Assembly (NCBI GenBank): GCA_030159075.1
Contig: BROG01000004.1
Location: 851,001 to 915,000 of the forward strand
Source of the DNA: Atrina japonica
Lineage: Eukaryota > Mollusca > Bivalvia > Pterioida > Pinnidae
Direction of reading: 5' to 3'
DNA length: 64,000 nucleotides
In this document: piece after piece, positions 1 through 12,408 of the stretch
Layout of the letters: each line of letters opens with the position of its first letter
Numbering within the stretch: position 1 is the first letter of the stretch
The notes under the pieces: model-generated
Databases searched by the model: none
The model's input: only the letters and a program-made list of their open reading frames with translations
What the model was told of the DNA's origin: nothing
Position numbers and translations under genes: made by a program

Positions 1-762
1 TTATGATTTGATACTATCCCACAAGGGCAATCTTGCCCAATCAGATAATCAAAGTGATTGTATTCCACCTGGCTATACTGACAGCGTTAGCATCAGTAAG
101 CCAGGATCCCAGGCTATACAAATTGTACCCTTTTCAAGAATTTGTCATGTATGGAGGGTTGTTCATATCATAGATTATATTAGCAACATTGCATTGCATA
201 TTATTACTATTTGCCTACACAGTCATACTCAATTTGTCATTGTGGTTTTGTAGCATTTACCACTTGAAAGCCAATAAAGGTGGTAGTGAAGAACTTCTTA
301 GTCTTTTCACTTCTATATAGGATCCAACGATTAAGCTAGATGCCATTCTTTCAGAGGATATGGCAGAATATTAAGTAATTATACAAATTTGTGGTAAATT
401 ATACATGAAAATGTATTATTACAAATATATGAATCTACGTTAATTTGTTTTTGAGTACAGTAAGCAAAATGTCCAAGTATGAATGATTAAAGACCAATAA
501 TAAATATTTCTTCATTTTGTTCAGAAATGTGTGATTGGTGCCTCCCTCGAATAAATAAACAGTTTGGGTTATATTTGCATAGCAATGCCGACAATTATCT
601 GCGATATTAGTATTAACAAAACTACTGATCCGGCAACACCTTTAATGTTTTAAAGGTCAACGGACATGAAAATTCCATGTTGATTTTATTACATTTTTGG
701 TTAGATATACATAAAACCTAAGTATTATATACAAAGAAAAAAATAACCCTCCGTTTATGCAT
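1..762. other. intergenic, no gene seen
   Basis: AT-rich DNA with no convincing coding region, splice-supported exon or recognisable repeat. The short open frame near the left edge has no domain or signal-like feature and looks like chance. Confidence 0.5.
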
Positions 763-1174
763 ACCTGGGCCCGAAGTCACCAAATTTTCTCAATACTCAA
801 GCTCAACTTTTATTTCATTATTTTGACTATATAACTGTTTATAAAACTTTTGGGTTAGAGTGATTAGGAAACATATTATTATTTTACATCATTTAGATCG
901 AAAATTTTGCGTCACATTTATGATTTTCCTGTAAAAAAATGAATAAATATGTTGAGTACAGTACTCAAAATTTGAGTACGTACTCAACTATTTTTGAACA
1001 ATTTCGGAAGTTTTCTTCAAATGAGCAATAATTTTGATGATTATTTACAACTGTATGCTGTCAATTTACAAACATGTCAAGTTACAGAATAAATTTTGCA
1101 TGTTTTATCCTTAAAATCATAAATAGTTAGTTGAGCTTGAGTACTGAGTAAATTTGGTGACTTCGGGCCCAGGT
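763..1174. mobile_element. 412-bp MITE with about 45-bp terminal inverted repeats
   Basis: The left end begins ACCTGGGCCCGAAGTCACC and the right end (1128-1174) is its reverse complement, matching over about 45 bp with a few mismatches. Weaker similarity may extend further inwards. The interior is AT-rich and non-coding, so this is a non-autonomous DNA transposon. It contains short palindromes near 950-995, including a perfect 16-bp one built on GAGTACGTACTC. No clear target duplication longer than 2 bp was seen, so the superfamily is open. Confidence 0.85.
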
Positions 1175-2074
1175 CGTAACTAACAAAATGTTAAGCTAGA
1201 AAGTTTAGTTTCCCTTTACCAAACACGCTAGGTCTGCTAAATAGGAAGTGATGTACATTGGTGGTCAGAAGTATTAAGATAAAAACTGTATATATGCATT
1301 GTATACCTAGTCTGGTGCAAGGCTTAATATTGTAAGATTAAAGGCCTAGATTTTCTGTATTTTTCTTTTTCCTTTAAAGAATACCATTCTTAATAGCTGA
1401 ATTATTTATTTTCTACCCAGTTACTATTTTTATATTAGAGTTACCACACAGGCATCGAGATTATTTTCTTTAATGACTAAAATTACCCATGCCCCGATTG
1501 ACCGCCTTCGGTAACGATCGGCAAATTTCGGAGCGCTTGGAGTGTGACGTAAGTGTGGTGGTGTCCGCTATTCTTATCAGTGTCAAAATTGACTTAAGTA
1601 TGTGAATTGTTGACAGCGTAGCCTTTAGATGTAAGAAAAATTGATGCAAAAAGAGGTGTTTATTCTTTACAAAAATATTTAAGTCTCTTATGTTTGATAA
1701 GTGACAAAAGATAAACGCATTATCAAATTGTCCTCAACACACTTAAGGCACATAGAGAATTTCATAAGTCTCCGTTCGTCATGATTTATTTTGCCACTTA
1801 TTATTTATCATGATATCCTTTCCAGACTTAAATGGGAATTTTTAAGGACCGTCTCCTACCTGTATATGTAACTCAGTTTCAGAGTTAATCACCTGTCAAT
1901 CATAGTATCAATTCAATTAGCTTTAGTACGTATACTCTGTGAGACGCCTCTCTGTTCAGTCAAGTGAGAAAATACAGCACTCGCGTATGTCCATGTATTG
2001 GTGTTTTGATAATAATTTTAGCAGTCATATATAAAACTAAAACTAAAATTTTTATATCTTTTTCTCTTGATATT
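1175..2074. other. intergenic, no gene seen
   Basis: AT-rich sequence without a supportable gene or repeat. A slightly GC-richer stretch around 1490-1560 has no open frame of note. Confidence 0.4.
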
Positions 2075-2134
2075 AGTTTAGATTAATCATATTTTTGAAT
2101 AAAATGTATAATTTCAAAATATAATCATTTTATG

Positions 2135-2147
2135 CGGTCTATTTGAT
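2135..2147. repeat. target-site duplication (left) of SINE at 2148
   Basis: The 13-bp sequence CGGTCTATTTGAT recurs exactly at 2393-2405, on the other side of the SINE. Confidence 0.9.
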
Positions 2148-2392
2148 TTGATTTGATTTGATTTTTTGTTTTACGCCATACTCAACAATTTTTCAGTCAT
2201 ATGATGGCGTCCAGTTTTTTATTTGTGGAGGAGAAACCCCGGTTACCCGGGTAAAGACCACCGACCTTCCGCAAGAAAACTGGCAAACTTTCCCACTTAA
2301 TTCGAAATGACCCTAGCGGGATTCGAACCAGAGATGAGAGGCCGTGTGATTTAAAGCGCAATGCTCTAACCACTCGGCCACGGAGGCCCTAT
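2148..2392 (-). mobile_element. tRNA-derived SINE, family S1, full length
   Basis: Read on the minus strand it starts with a tRNA-like head (GTGGCCGAGTGGTTAGAG as box A, GGTTCGAATCC as box B). A conserved body follows, containing the motifs GCCAGTTTTCTTGCGGAAGG, ACCCGGGTAACC and TTGTTGAGTATGGCGTAAAA, and it ends in a TCAAA-repeat tail. A perfect 13-bp duplication flanks it. Related copies are at 36563-36811, 50537-50778 and 56128-56340. Such an element would be transcribed by RNA polymerase III and moved by a LINE in trans; that is family knowledge, not visible here. Confidence 0.92.
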
Positions 2393-2405
2393 CGGTCTAT
2401 TTGAT
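2393..2405. repeat. target-site duplication (right) of SINE at 2148
   Basis: Exact second copy of the 13-bp sequence at 2135-2147. Confidence 0.9.
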
Positions 2406-2890
2406 CATCTGTGAACACGGGATTAGTTTTACTCGTGTCAAAACCCATGGTAAATATACACGTTGGATGTACATTTTAAAACCAGGGACCGGTAAAATTA
2501 AATGATAAAAAATTGTCAAGTTTTGCTTCAGAAGTAGGACAAATATGAGATATTAATTCGAGAAAAAAAAGTTTCAAACAGACCTTGTGATGTAAATGCA
2601 CATTTCGTCATTATTGCTGGGACCGAGCTTGAAAGAAAGAAAATTAATTTTAAAAATATTTTCTCGATATCGATTTTAATAAATAAAATTAATATTTCTG
2701 AATTTCATGTATAATTTCGAGTCATTATTATTATTTTACGCGGTCTATTATATCATTGACATAAGTTACACGTTTGTATAATGTCCGAGTTTTAATTGTT
2801 TCAAAAGCCGTGGTAAACACGCGTGTTGGATGTAGATTGTGATAGTGCGTAAAACCAGTGACGCTCCAGGTAAAACCATAGAAATAAAAA

Positions 2891-3700
2891 ATAAAACAAA
2901 TAATCATGAATTTTTTTTTCAGAAATGAGAGTAACGTTAAGTAGATCTAATTACAAAAATTGTATACAAAATATAATTTTATTCAAATAGACAGAGATTG
3001 TAATTGAAAGTGGTCAATCGGTATTTTTAGTCCCATTTAAAGGTAAATATCTCGATAACTGTGTGGTTTTCGACATTGCGTTTTTTTTAATTATTGGTTA
3101 TATGCGTCATATAAAAGTATTTACGAAAAAAAATACGGGTCCGTTGACCTTTAAACTAAATAACACTGAGGAGGAATAAAAAGAAATGTTCTGTATGTTA
3201 AAACAGCAATATAAAGTATCAAATAATGTATAAAGATATATAATAGGTGTGGATGAGTCCAAAAAATAATAGTTCATTCATCGACATATAGAGTATTTCA
3301 ATAATTGCTGTTGTATACCATGGTACATCTTTAAACCAAAACATTTATTTGAAATATAAGAAATTAGTAGATACTTATTTTTGATAATTTATACATTTTA
3401 TGATGTTTACATTGTCATTACAAAACAGCAGACATACAGAGTTGGACTTTGATTAACATGTACAGGCATGGGCCATATATATTTGTCACTTATGTTACTT
3501 TCTTCTTTGTTTTATATACAACCAATAATTTTTAAATGGTGGTAAAATCCAGAATTTTTCAAATTTGTACAAATTTATGGTAGATCTAGGACAGTTTTAA
3601 ATTTCTGAAATATATATGCATTTTTAAATTATCATGTTTATTTACAGAAATGACAGTATTTTTTTCAGGGAATAATTTTGTAAATTCTGTAATTATTCTT
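2891..3700. other. intergenic, no gene seen
   Basis: AT-rich, with frequent stops in all frames and no repeat structure I could support. Confidence 0.4.
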
Positions 3701-3708
3701 TCAGTCTA

Positions 3709-3939
3709 ATGAAATATGTCAAAATTTACCTAGCTGCATTGATGTTTGTGCTATCCGCCCAGAACCACGATCGAGTAAACTGGTCTAATGAACAGAATTT
3801 ACAGCACACCAGGAAAGCATCTTACTCGATGTCAGACATTAACAGTTTAATCGTGAGTTTGTCTATGATAACTTCCACGAGTAAGTTTGAAAACTTAAAT
3901 ACTCTATCGGTTAAGAAAAAATTCATGTTGTATGAATAA
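3709..3939 (+). CDS. possible small secreted protein or first coding exon
   Basis: A 76-codon open frame whose first about 17 residues (MKYVKIYLAALMFVLSA) look like a signal peptide: a lysine, a hydrophobic core and small residues before the presumed cleavage. The ATG follows a pyrimidine-rich TTCTTTCAG that could be a 3' splice site. An internal ATC|GTGAGT at about 3858 could be a donor in phase 0. It might therefore be a complete small secreted peptide or a first coding exon of about 50 codons. No domain or family is recognised and no following exon was found. Chance cannot be excluded. Confidence 0.3.
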   Translation: MKYVKIYLAALMFVLSAQNHDRVNWSNEQNLQHTRKASYSMSDINSLIVSLSMITSTSKFENLNTLSVKKKFMLYE

Positions 3940-5300
3940 AAAGGAAATGATGATCGATTTCAGTTTCTAAATAACGCGAATTAAAATGGGTATCAATGTC
4001 AAAATCGGCAAAGCTGAACTGAGGGAATTCCCCTTTTCAACAAGTGTCCTATGTCACGTGACTATAATAATTCATCACAGCATTTTCGACTGTCTTCGTT
4101 GTTGAATTTTAGTTTCAATGAGTTTTCAAATTAAAAGAAACGGTATCCTAGTTCAGTAATTATAAGGAGAGGGTATGCGAATGAAACAAGATTCAAATTA
4201 GACACAAAGAAGTATTTGAATGGTTGAATCTCAGGTATCTATTTTCTACAGCGCAAGTAGTAGTTCGGCAAATCTTATGGCACATTGATTTTTGAACGGG
4301 GTTGCTGACGATGCTTAATTGAGTACACGGAAAAATCCGAGGAGTTTTGAGCCTGTCACAGCAATAAGGCCTTGCCTTAAAAATAGAGGTGAAAGTCATT
4401 ACATGACCACACTTAAGTGAAGAGAGAAACCAGAGGTGACAATATTGGTCAATCTATATAAATAAAACAATACATAAAAAATCAAAATAAACACAAAATG
4501 ACCTTTTATCAAACAAAATGAAACAATTTCAAAACGCAGACAGTACACAATGTGTTTGAATTGTGATTTTGTGAAATGAAAATAAATGAACTAAAATATA
4601 CTGGATAACTAAAATATATAAGTGAAATTTCACCCCTCCCCTGTCACTCAACCATACAATTATTATTAGTAAGCCAGACAGAGACTGGTAGATAGGAAAA
4701 AGTATTTACGGTTTAATAAAAGTAAATATTGCTTCAGAATTCATCATCACTACTGCACCCTAGAAGGTGCATCAATTCAATGTAAAACAAAGTTCAATGG
4801 AAAAAGTAGATATTAGCAAGCTTCTATGATAGTACGTGTAAAGTTATTCATTCACTGAAAATATACATGGGAGAATAAAAATTTTTGAAAAAAAATTAAT
4901 ACCTAGAATTTTTCCTAATTGATGATGTTGACGGTTTATCCATTAATTTTTGCCTGCAAGGACAAATTTATAACAATGTTGATGTATCTCTAAAAGGGCA
5001 CCCAGCACATTAACAAATTCCAAAACGAGGCCGAGAATAAACTGTTACATTTTTTTTTCATTCAAAGATTTATTGGAAGAGTAAATTTATGTGCACTCTA
5101 ACAAGGGGCGCTAGTAGAAAGGCAGTCTTCATATGATATGCCTTGTTTACCCCAATGGATATCCGTAGCTATTGTGACAATCATGAGCTTTTACTATTGC
5201 CAGTGTAGTTTTCGTGTTGATATCCAGAATTATCGAACATTTCAGCTCGTCTGGAACACGACATTACATTTTAATCCTAATGGTCGATGAAAATACAAAT
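3940..5300. other. intergenic, downstream of the BTB gene 3' end
   Basis: No gene or repeat family was identified. On the minus strand the part nearest 5311 should hold the 3' UTR of the BTB gene, but I did not place a poly(A) site with confidence. Confidence 0.4.
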
Positions 5301-5310
5301 GTTGATTGGC

Positions 5311-6346
5311 TTAAATCTTTCTAAATATGATTCCTGGAATTTGTCCTTTTATTGTATTAGTTGAACTTCCACGTTCACTAGTTTTAAATGAAAAAATGAC
5401 ATCTTTCACCACCAGATTTTGTTTACCATCTTCTCCATAACAGAGCCCAAAGGCATTTGTTTTAACAAAAATTTCCAATTCAGTGTAAGGTTTTACTTCA
5501 ATAGGTTGCCGTAGAAGGTACGTGTAGGTATATGTATTTGTATCATTATTTGAATTCTTATTTGCGTATTGTTTGCCTTCCTCTAAAATGCAGACTCCGT
5601 ATGTGCTGAATATAGAAACAACAATGTCAATATCTTTCTTATGTTGCGGATGGCAATCGTACAACAAAATACCAACCAACACTATTGCATGGTCAACTGA
5701 GAATTTAATCGCTGAATTCTTTCCTCCCCATTTTAAACTGTTCATATGCTTTTGAAAGCGTATACATTGATACCCAAAACCCTTCCGGAATTCTTTCACG
5801 AACTTCGAGGCATGAGAGATAAAGCCCGCAATTGACATAAACACATCTACACATTCTTCTGCAGTCAATATGCCGGACGGAGCAATATTATCTGCAAAGA
5901 ACTTGTTATTCATTACAGGAAATCTGATATGATACATATCTGTTCCCAGAACTTTCCTAATATTATCACTCTCTGGTGCTATACCTGTACGTCCGCATTC
6001 TCTTTTCGCCCAGTCAACAGCATACTGATATACATCCTCCTCCGATATATTAAGGTCGTTCCGTTGGAGAATAAGACTAAAGCACTCCTTTTTAATGTCT
6101 ACAAATCCCTCCGATTTCAGAATTGATGGCTTACTAGCGATGAAATCCAAACACTTTTCTTGTAGATCTTCTTTTCTAAAATCGATAGCACTTTCCAAGA
6201 TCGTTTGCACGTTCTCTTCGGATATGCCCTTATCAAGAAACTCACCACACGCGTCTTCCAGTGCTCCAACTCCATATTTGTTCGCTGCGTATAAAACGCT
6301 AAGCACATTATCACCATTGAAATCGGCATTTTCCGTATATAAATAC
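5311..6346 (-). CDS. BTBD6-like BTB-BACK-PHR protein, exon 2 (C-terminal)
   Basis: Second and last coding exon of a BTB-BACK-PHR protein. The acceptor is TCTTCAG|G, with AG at 6348-6347. The exon completes an AGG codon split by the intron and continues the BTB fold (YLYTENADFNGDNVLSVLYA), then BACK (around residues 110-230), then a C-terminal PHR domain. The PHR part ends in the family hallmark GQIPGIIF just before the stop. Together with exon 1 it makes about 429 aa, a normal length for BTBD1/2/3/6 proteins. Members act as substrate adaptors of Cullin-3 ubiquitin ligases. The frame is intact, so the gene is probably functional. The exact orthologue is unclear because bivalves have many paralogues. 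Confidence 0.93.
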
Positions 6347-7154
6347 CTGAAGATACATAAATATATTACTAAGCCACATACAGAAGATTTATAAAATCAA
6401 ACAACGGCAAAATTTGTAAGTCAGTATCCGAAAATATAAACTTTTAGAAGCACCAGCTTCTGATGAATTTAGAGATCAGAACATGGATTAGTGAGCATTC
6501 AGAACATGGATTAGTGAGCATTTTCTTCAATCCTTTCACACACCAGTGAGTCTGATAAACAGAAGGTAAACCCTTTAGTCAAACCCAAATGATTAAATGT
6601 ATATAATTGCAGGCCTACCGACAACTTAAAACTGTTCCTTCGAGAAGAACTCGGCATACGGAATGAAGGTCACATGTCTTTTAAGATAAAACCGAGGTGC
6701 GGTGTTACAGCAGATGTGACTCGTTAGATAATCATCACAAGTCCATATCAGAGGTCATTGGTTGAGGAATTCACCTAAAGCAAATGACATCTCAATGACA
6801 ATGAAAAAGGCGGGAAAGCAAAAATAAAGCAATGACATCAACAATCCAAAAGGTCTTGTTTTTTATCTTTAAATGCGCTATACGAGATTCGTTTGTAGAT
6901 ATAAAATGATAAATAGATCTATCAAAATCTGCTGTTGTATATAGAAAACAGCTTCAAATATTCTATAAAGAATTTAACGGAAATGTTTTGAAGTGTTTTC
7001 ATATTCTGTACTGTATATTCAAATAAATTGATCGATTGATATTTAAATAAAGAAGTCTTCTTAGTCTCCCACTTGGGATATATCTTCGAGGTTTTGAACT
7101 GACAAACACACCCATCTCCCTGGGATATATGTCTGAACCAAATATAGTGAGCTT

Positions 7155-7982
7155 AGGTGGAACAAGAGATCCCAGAGGGATCTTGGCACCCACCATGGAA
7201 TGTTCTATGTCTGATCTATGACAGACTGTTCTTTTCTTTTATTTTCTCTTATTTTTTTTTTGTCTCAATATTGAATATGAAATTAAATCCATATTTCTGT
7301 GAAATACTTTTTTCACAAAATTATAGCAAAACTAACATATTACTATTTAAGAGAATGGAATTCAAAATGGCCGACAGGTGTCCATCATGGATTTTGATCT
7401 CTCTGAAAATATAATATGCACATCTAGACCTCAGGGGGAACCTCCATAATCAATTTCTAAAATATTCCTTCAGTACAATCTGAGAAAGACATTCTTCCAT
7501 TGTCAAAATCCACTTGTCAGCCATGTTGGAATCCAATCTCTCTGAAAATGTCATGTGCACAACTAGACCTGACGGGAAACCTTCATGTCCAATTTTAAGG
7601 AAATTCCTTCAGGCCTTTCTTAGAAATAGCAATAAAAATCTTCCTGTGGTCAAAATCCAAGATGCCCGCCTATCAGCCATGTTGGATTCCGATCTCTTTG
7701 AAAATGTAATATGCACAACTAGATCTCAAGGGGAACCTTCATGTCAAGTTTCAAGGAGATGGATTCCGATCTCTTTGAAAATGTAATATGCACAACTAGA
7801 TCTCAAGGGGAACCTTCATGTCAAGTTTCAAGGAGATCCCTTCAGTACTTTCTGAGAAGTTACGCTAACACACTTCCTTTGGTAAAATTCCAAGATGGTC
7901 GCCTATCAGCTATGTTGCATTCCAATCTCTCTGAAAATATAATATGCACAACTAGACCTCAAGGGAAACTTCATGTCAAATG
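7155..7982 (+). repeat. composite mollusc repeat with internal tandem units
   Basis: It begins AACAAGAGATCCCAGAGGGA and then runs into tandem units of roughly 80-170 bp sharing the motifs AATATGCACAACTAGA, CTTCATGTCAAGTTTCAAGG and TTCTGAGAA. Two successive 77-bp units (7684-7760 and 7761-7837) are identical, so duplication there is recent. The unit resumes at about 9440-9580, beyond a foldback element that split it. Several open frames run through it but reflect the repeat, not a protein. Confidence 0.8.
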
Positions 7983-9402
7983 CCGTTGAGCGGATTGTCG
8001 CCTTTAACTATCTACGCGAAAAAGGCAAGCAAATTAACACAAAAAGGCACCGTTTCAGACTTTAAAAATCTCGCCTTTTCGCGTAACTTTTGTCGCCGTT
8101 ACGTCTTTTCGTGTTGTTATGTCCAAATATCAGATTTCATGATAACAATACCGCTAAAACATATCACATACATTGTATATGTATATGCATTTTGATATTT
8201 CAAATTCATACAAATTCATGTAACATTTAATTCAAAATACGAATCTGTAAACAAATATAATACAGTTCAAATATATACAGTATATCGGCAAGTTCAGTGA
8301 AATGTAATTCTTTTAGTTGTTTAGTCTTTAATTAACTCCGACTTTAGACATAAATGATGTAAAATCATTAGGTGACAAAAAGTAAATCCAAAATGTCAAC
8401 TTCAGGTAACGGCTAAGACACAGGGTATTTACTACTATTATTCGCGAAGCTTAAGCATTAATTTACATGCCTGGAGTTGAACATAAGTTTTGTATATATT
8501 TTGTGAACAGTTCAGATTCAGACTTCAGAGTGTGATGCTGTGTATGTGTATATAATCTGATAAAATATTGAAAAGGGACACAAGCAAGTTGTGAATTAAT
8601 TCCCTACATGTAACCGACGAACTTACTGGGTATAATTTTATAAACATTAAAAAGATTTTTGTTTTGTATGAAACAACGATGAAAATTATGAAAAAAAGAA
8701 AGACTTTTGTCACCATGCTGTACTTTGGATTTCTGTTTCATATACGCATGTCATTCCGGAAGGCGAAAAGGCGACTTTCGGTGGATTTTCGCGTTTTAAA
8801 CAAGGCGAAATATGGCGGATTTCGCGTTTAGTTTACAAGGCGAAATTTGGCGGGTTGTCGCATTTTAAATAGAGCGAAAAAACGAAGTTTGGCGGGTTGT
8901 CGCGTTTTAAACAAGGCGAAAAGGCGAGGTTTGGTAGGTTGTCGCGTTTATTTTACAAGGCGGCGTTTAGCGGGTTTCCGCTTTTTAAACAAGGCGAAAA
9001 GGCAAAATTTGGCGGGTTGTCGCATTTTAAACAAGGCGAAAAGACGAAGTTTGGCGGGTTTCGCGTTTATTTTACAAAGTGAAAAGGCGAAGTTTGGTGG
9101 GTTGTTGCATTTTAAACAAGGCGAAAAGGCGAAGTTTGGCGGGTTGTGTTTTAAACAAGGCGAAAAGGCGACGTTCGGCGGGTTTTCGCATTTGTCTTAC
9201 AAGGTGAAGTTTGGCAGGTTTTTACGTTTTAAACAAGGTGAAAAATCGATGTTCGATGGGTTTTCGCATTGGTCATAACAACACGAAAAGGCGACAAAAG
9301 TTACGCAAAAAGGCGAGATCTTTAAAAGTCTAAAATGACGCCTTTTCGTGTTAATTTTCTCGCCTTTCGCGTAGATAATTAAAGGCAACAACCCGCCGAA
9401 CT
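7983..9402. mobile_element. foldback element: 140-bp inverted arms plus inner array
   Basis: The arms at 7983-8124 and 9271-9402 are reverse complements over about 130-140 bp at roughly 85% identity. Shared blocks include AACTTTTGTCGCC and CGTGTTGTTATG. Between them lie about 630 bp of plain AT-rich DNA and a tandem array (8755-9270). There is no transposase frame, so it is non-autonomous. It sits inside the composite repeat starting at 7155, which resumes after it, so it inserted later. Confidence 0.85.
8755..9270 (+). repeat. about 42-bp tandem array inside the foldback element
   Basis: Degenerate units of about 42 bp, each carrying GGCGAAAAGGCGAAGTTTGG, then CGGGTTGTCGC and TTTTAAACAA; some units are shortened. 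The length is a multiple of three, so frames stay open and give a false protein of about 14-residue repeats. The GGCGAAAAGGCG core is also present in the inverted arms, suggesting the array grew from arm sequence. Confidence 0.85.
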
Positions 9403-9439
9403 GTGGGTTTTTGCGTTAGAAACAGCGTGAAAAGGCGAA

Positions 9440-9580
9440 ATGGCACAAATCAGCCACGAAATTTCTGAGAACTAGCGATAACAAGAATTGTTCAAGACAG
9501 ACGGACAGACAATTGACAGATCACGGATGCAGGGCCATATGAATTGCCCACCATCTGTTGTTGGCGGGCTAAAAATGAAA
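9440..9580 (+). repeat. end of the composite mollusc repeat
   Basis: It continues the interrupted unit (TTTCTGAGAACTAGCGATAA), then an AGACAGACGGACAGAC stretch, and closes with GGGCCATATGAATTGCCCA and GGCGGGCTAAAAAT. With 7155-7982 it forms one element split by the foldback insertion. Confidence 0.7.
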
Positions 9581-10995
9581 CAAATGAAGCCATCAAATGG
9601 AAATACACTAAAAATGTTAGATGTGCCCAATGTATGTATGCCACAATTAAAAAGCTTAGCTGAAGAAATGACTCATAATATGTTAAAATAAATAAAGCGG
9701 AATAACTCTTTAAAGCATCTTTATACAAGCTGCCGAAATGAATGTTTCAAATATTCGACGTTTAAAACAAGTAAAAAAACTGATTAATATGCCGCATTTA
9801 TGAAAAGGAATTGAATGTGAATGATGGGCAAGTAATCATTTGTATTCTTACATGGATGGTAGGAATATCAGTCGTCGACGTATTTAATTCATTCTAGGCA
9901 GTATATACATGATATGTAAACATTTTATAAGGCAATACATCTTTTAACTTTTCATTCTAATATCGGGGTGTTTTCTTTATCAAAATGACATCATGTATGC
10001 TGTTAAATAGCGGCGGTAGGAGTGTAGTTTTGTATGCGACAGTCCATATTCTACAGATGTATACTTGCGCCAAGTCTAGAGTCTAGTTGAAGAAACAAGG
10101 AAGATATGATCCGGACAAAGCAAAAGGACAGAAAGACGGACAGAGTCGTATAATAATCTGTTGAGCCTCAAAATTTATCCGGTCGGACCGATAATGTTTA
10201 TTTCGGTCCGGTCTCTGTGTCTGTCCATTATCATGAATATTAAATACTGAACTTAATAAAAAGAATTGCAACTTGGGTAGGTCTTAATTATCAACCCCTA
10301 CTGATTTAAATGTGTTACTTAATCTTATATTTTAGTGGTGTTTATTCAATCGAGAGGAGTAGGTAAACCATAATCATAATGGAACTTTACGACCGTACCA
10401 AACACAGCGATAAATAACACATTGTACTTTCTAATGAAACTAAATATACATAAAATAAAATTAAAATTTTCATTTTGAAGTAAAGTGAAAAGATGTGCTA
10501 AGGTTATCCCGATATAGAATTTTGGACTTTGTAATGTGACAATATAAGATAAGTCTTTTGAAGTATGGTGGGATTAGCACTTGCTTTTGAGGGACTATCG
10601 AAGCTATAGCTTCCATGTCACCTGTTGACAGACTGATTAAAATATGAAAACTCATTCTATTGATTTGTCATAATTGCCATCACACGTTTTAATATATAAG
10701 AGGGTGTTATAATAGTTTCCACTGTTTACACACCTTTCTTAAAAATTTGGAAAATAAAGTTATGTCAGTCAGTTTCGTATTCAAGCACCACTCCGCTGAG
10801 TGTACAAATTGATATCAAATGAAAAAGGTATTAAACTATATTTTGCTAACTTAATGCCTCATCTCTACCTTGATAAAGCATATTTATAATTATGTTCGAT
10901 TTTTGCCTTCACAGTCATTTGCTGGCGTTTTTATAAAACTGAAATTTTAATTAAATTAAAAGACAGCAAATGGCACATGTTAAAAATGAAAGCGA

Positions 10996-11001
<6 letters not shown>

Positions 11002-11051
<50 letters not shown>
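11002..11051. repeat. (CA)n microsatellite
   Basis: About 25 uninterrupted CA dinucleotides in the BTB gene intron. Confidence 0.97.
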
Positions 11052-11054
<3 letters not shown>

Positions 11055-12330
11055 TTGAATAACGTATAAGTATACACACAAAACAAAAAACAAAGCATTC
11101 CATACGGTTGTAGGGCCGGTTGTAGACGTCCCCAACCTGAAACTATTTCCTTTCTATTGTCCTTGTCGTGTCTCTGGTATTAGACGTCATTACATAAAAC
11201 ATTGGATCTATTTTGGTAAATTGGTACCACTTGGTATATTTTATTATCGAAAACTCTCAGTATTTTCAGTATAATATAACGGTTATAATATATAGGTCTA
11301 TATTGAATAACATTCCACCCTATTTAATTTTGGTATACGTTGATATTTTACCCAGACATTTCGGTCCGTCTGGATACATAATCTGGCCGACCGATTCTTA
11401 TACCGGGGACAAAACATTATAGAGACCCGGACTGAAAATATTAACATTTTGATGCCGGACCGATTATTATACGACAACGGACACAGCGCAAAATTATACC
11501 CCCTCTCCTCTGGAACTGCTGTTGGTCTTATGTATGAAAAGGTAATAAATTCTGTAATAAATATCATAAAATTATACTATACGAATTTATTCTCATAGTG
11601 ACTGAAATGTAACAAGTGACAGTGTATTGTTATTACGGTAATTATTATCATTTTACTATTATTATTTCTACTATTAGCAGCTATATATAAAGTTTTATAT
11701 ATCGCTGCTATTAGGGTTGTCAACGAGGAATCCTATAGCCATTTCCTCATCAAAAGGTCCCATTACCAAATCAGTACTCGAGCACTCGACCACTTGTATT
11801 TTGTATCAAAAAATTAAAAATCAAAATGAAATAACTCAATATGGCTCATTGACCATTGACACACAATGGACTCAAAGATTTTTCGATCATTTAGACCAGT
11901 CAAAATGTGTCTTATGGGGTGAGGGAGTTAACTAAATTGTAATTAAATAAATACATTTTATACAGAAATTAGCACATCAAAACTAGTTGCTAATTCTGCT
12001 CTAGCAAACTGAAGTTGTTCAAATCTCATTTTAGACCTGCTTAATAAATTTTCAGGGGAACAAAATCCATTGTTAACGATATTGGGGTAGTAATTTTTTT
12101 GTTAAAATGAATCTGTGAAAACACCTTAAATTCAACAAAAATCCAAAAATTATCTGGAAAACAATACGATATCGCCCGAGGAATCATTTTACTGGATTAC
12201 ATGAATTTAAAAAGCTAATTTCCATCGGTTTCAGAACATTCATTTAAAGAGTATGATATCGACATATTGACCAAATAACCTAGTACTAGATCGGAAAGTT
12301 GGTTAATCTATTGCCAGATGTTTATTATTT

Positions 12331-12408
12331 CAGCAGCAGCAGCAGCAGCAGCAGTAGCAGTAGCAGTAGCAGTAGCAGTAGCAGTAGTAGTAGTAGTAGT
12401 AGTAGTAG

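Larger units (their letters stand above)
2075..2890 (+). repeat. diverged direct duplication, left copy split by a SINE
   Basis: A block reading TATAATTTC, then a GCGGTCTAT motif, then an ACACG(C)GTTGGATGTA motif and a GGTAAAA(C/T) motif occurs twice. The left copy is about 2075-2134 plus 2406-2540; the right copy is about 2680-2890. The copies are too diverged for a recent duplication. A SINE at 2148-2392 splits the left copy, so the duplication predates that insertion. No coding potential. Confidence 0.6.

Noticed and set aside
2325..2392. Possible tRNA gene (minus strand)
   Set aside because: Head of a SINE: joined to the SINE body, with flanking duplications, and repeated elsewhere in the window with decay.
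8847..9278. 143-codon frame with FKQGEKAKFGG-type repeats
   Set aside because: Product of the tandem array inside the foldback element, also open in another frame.
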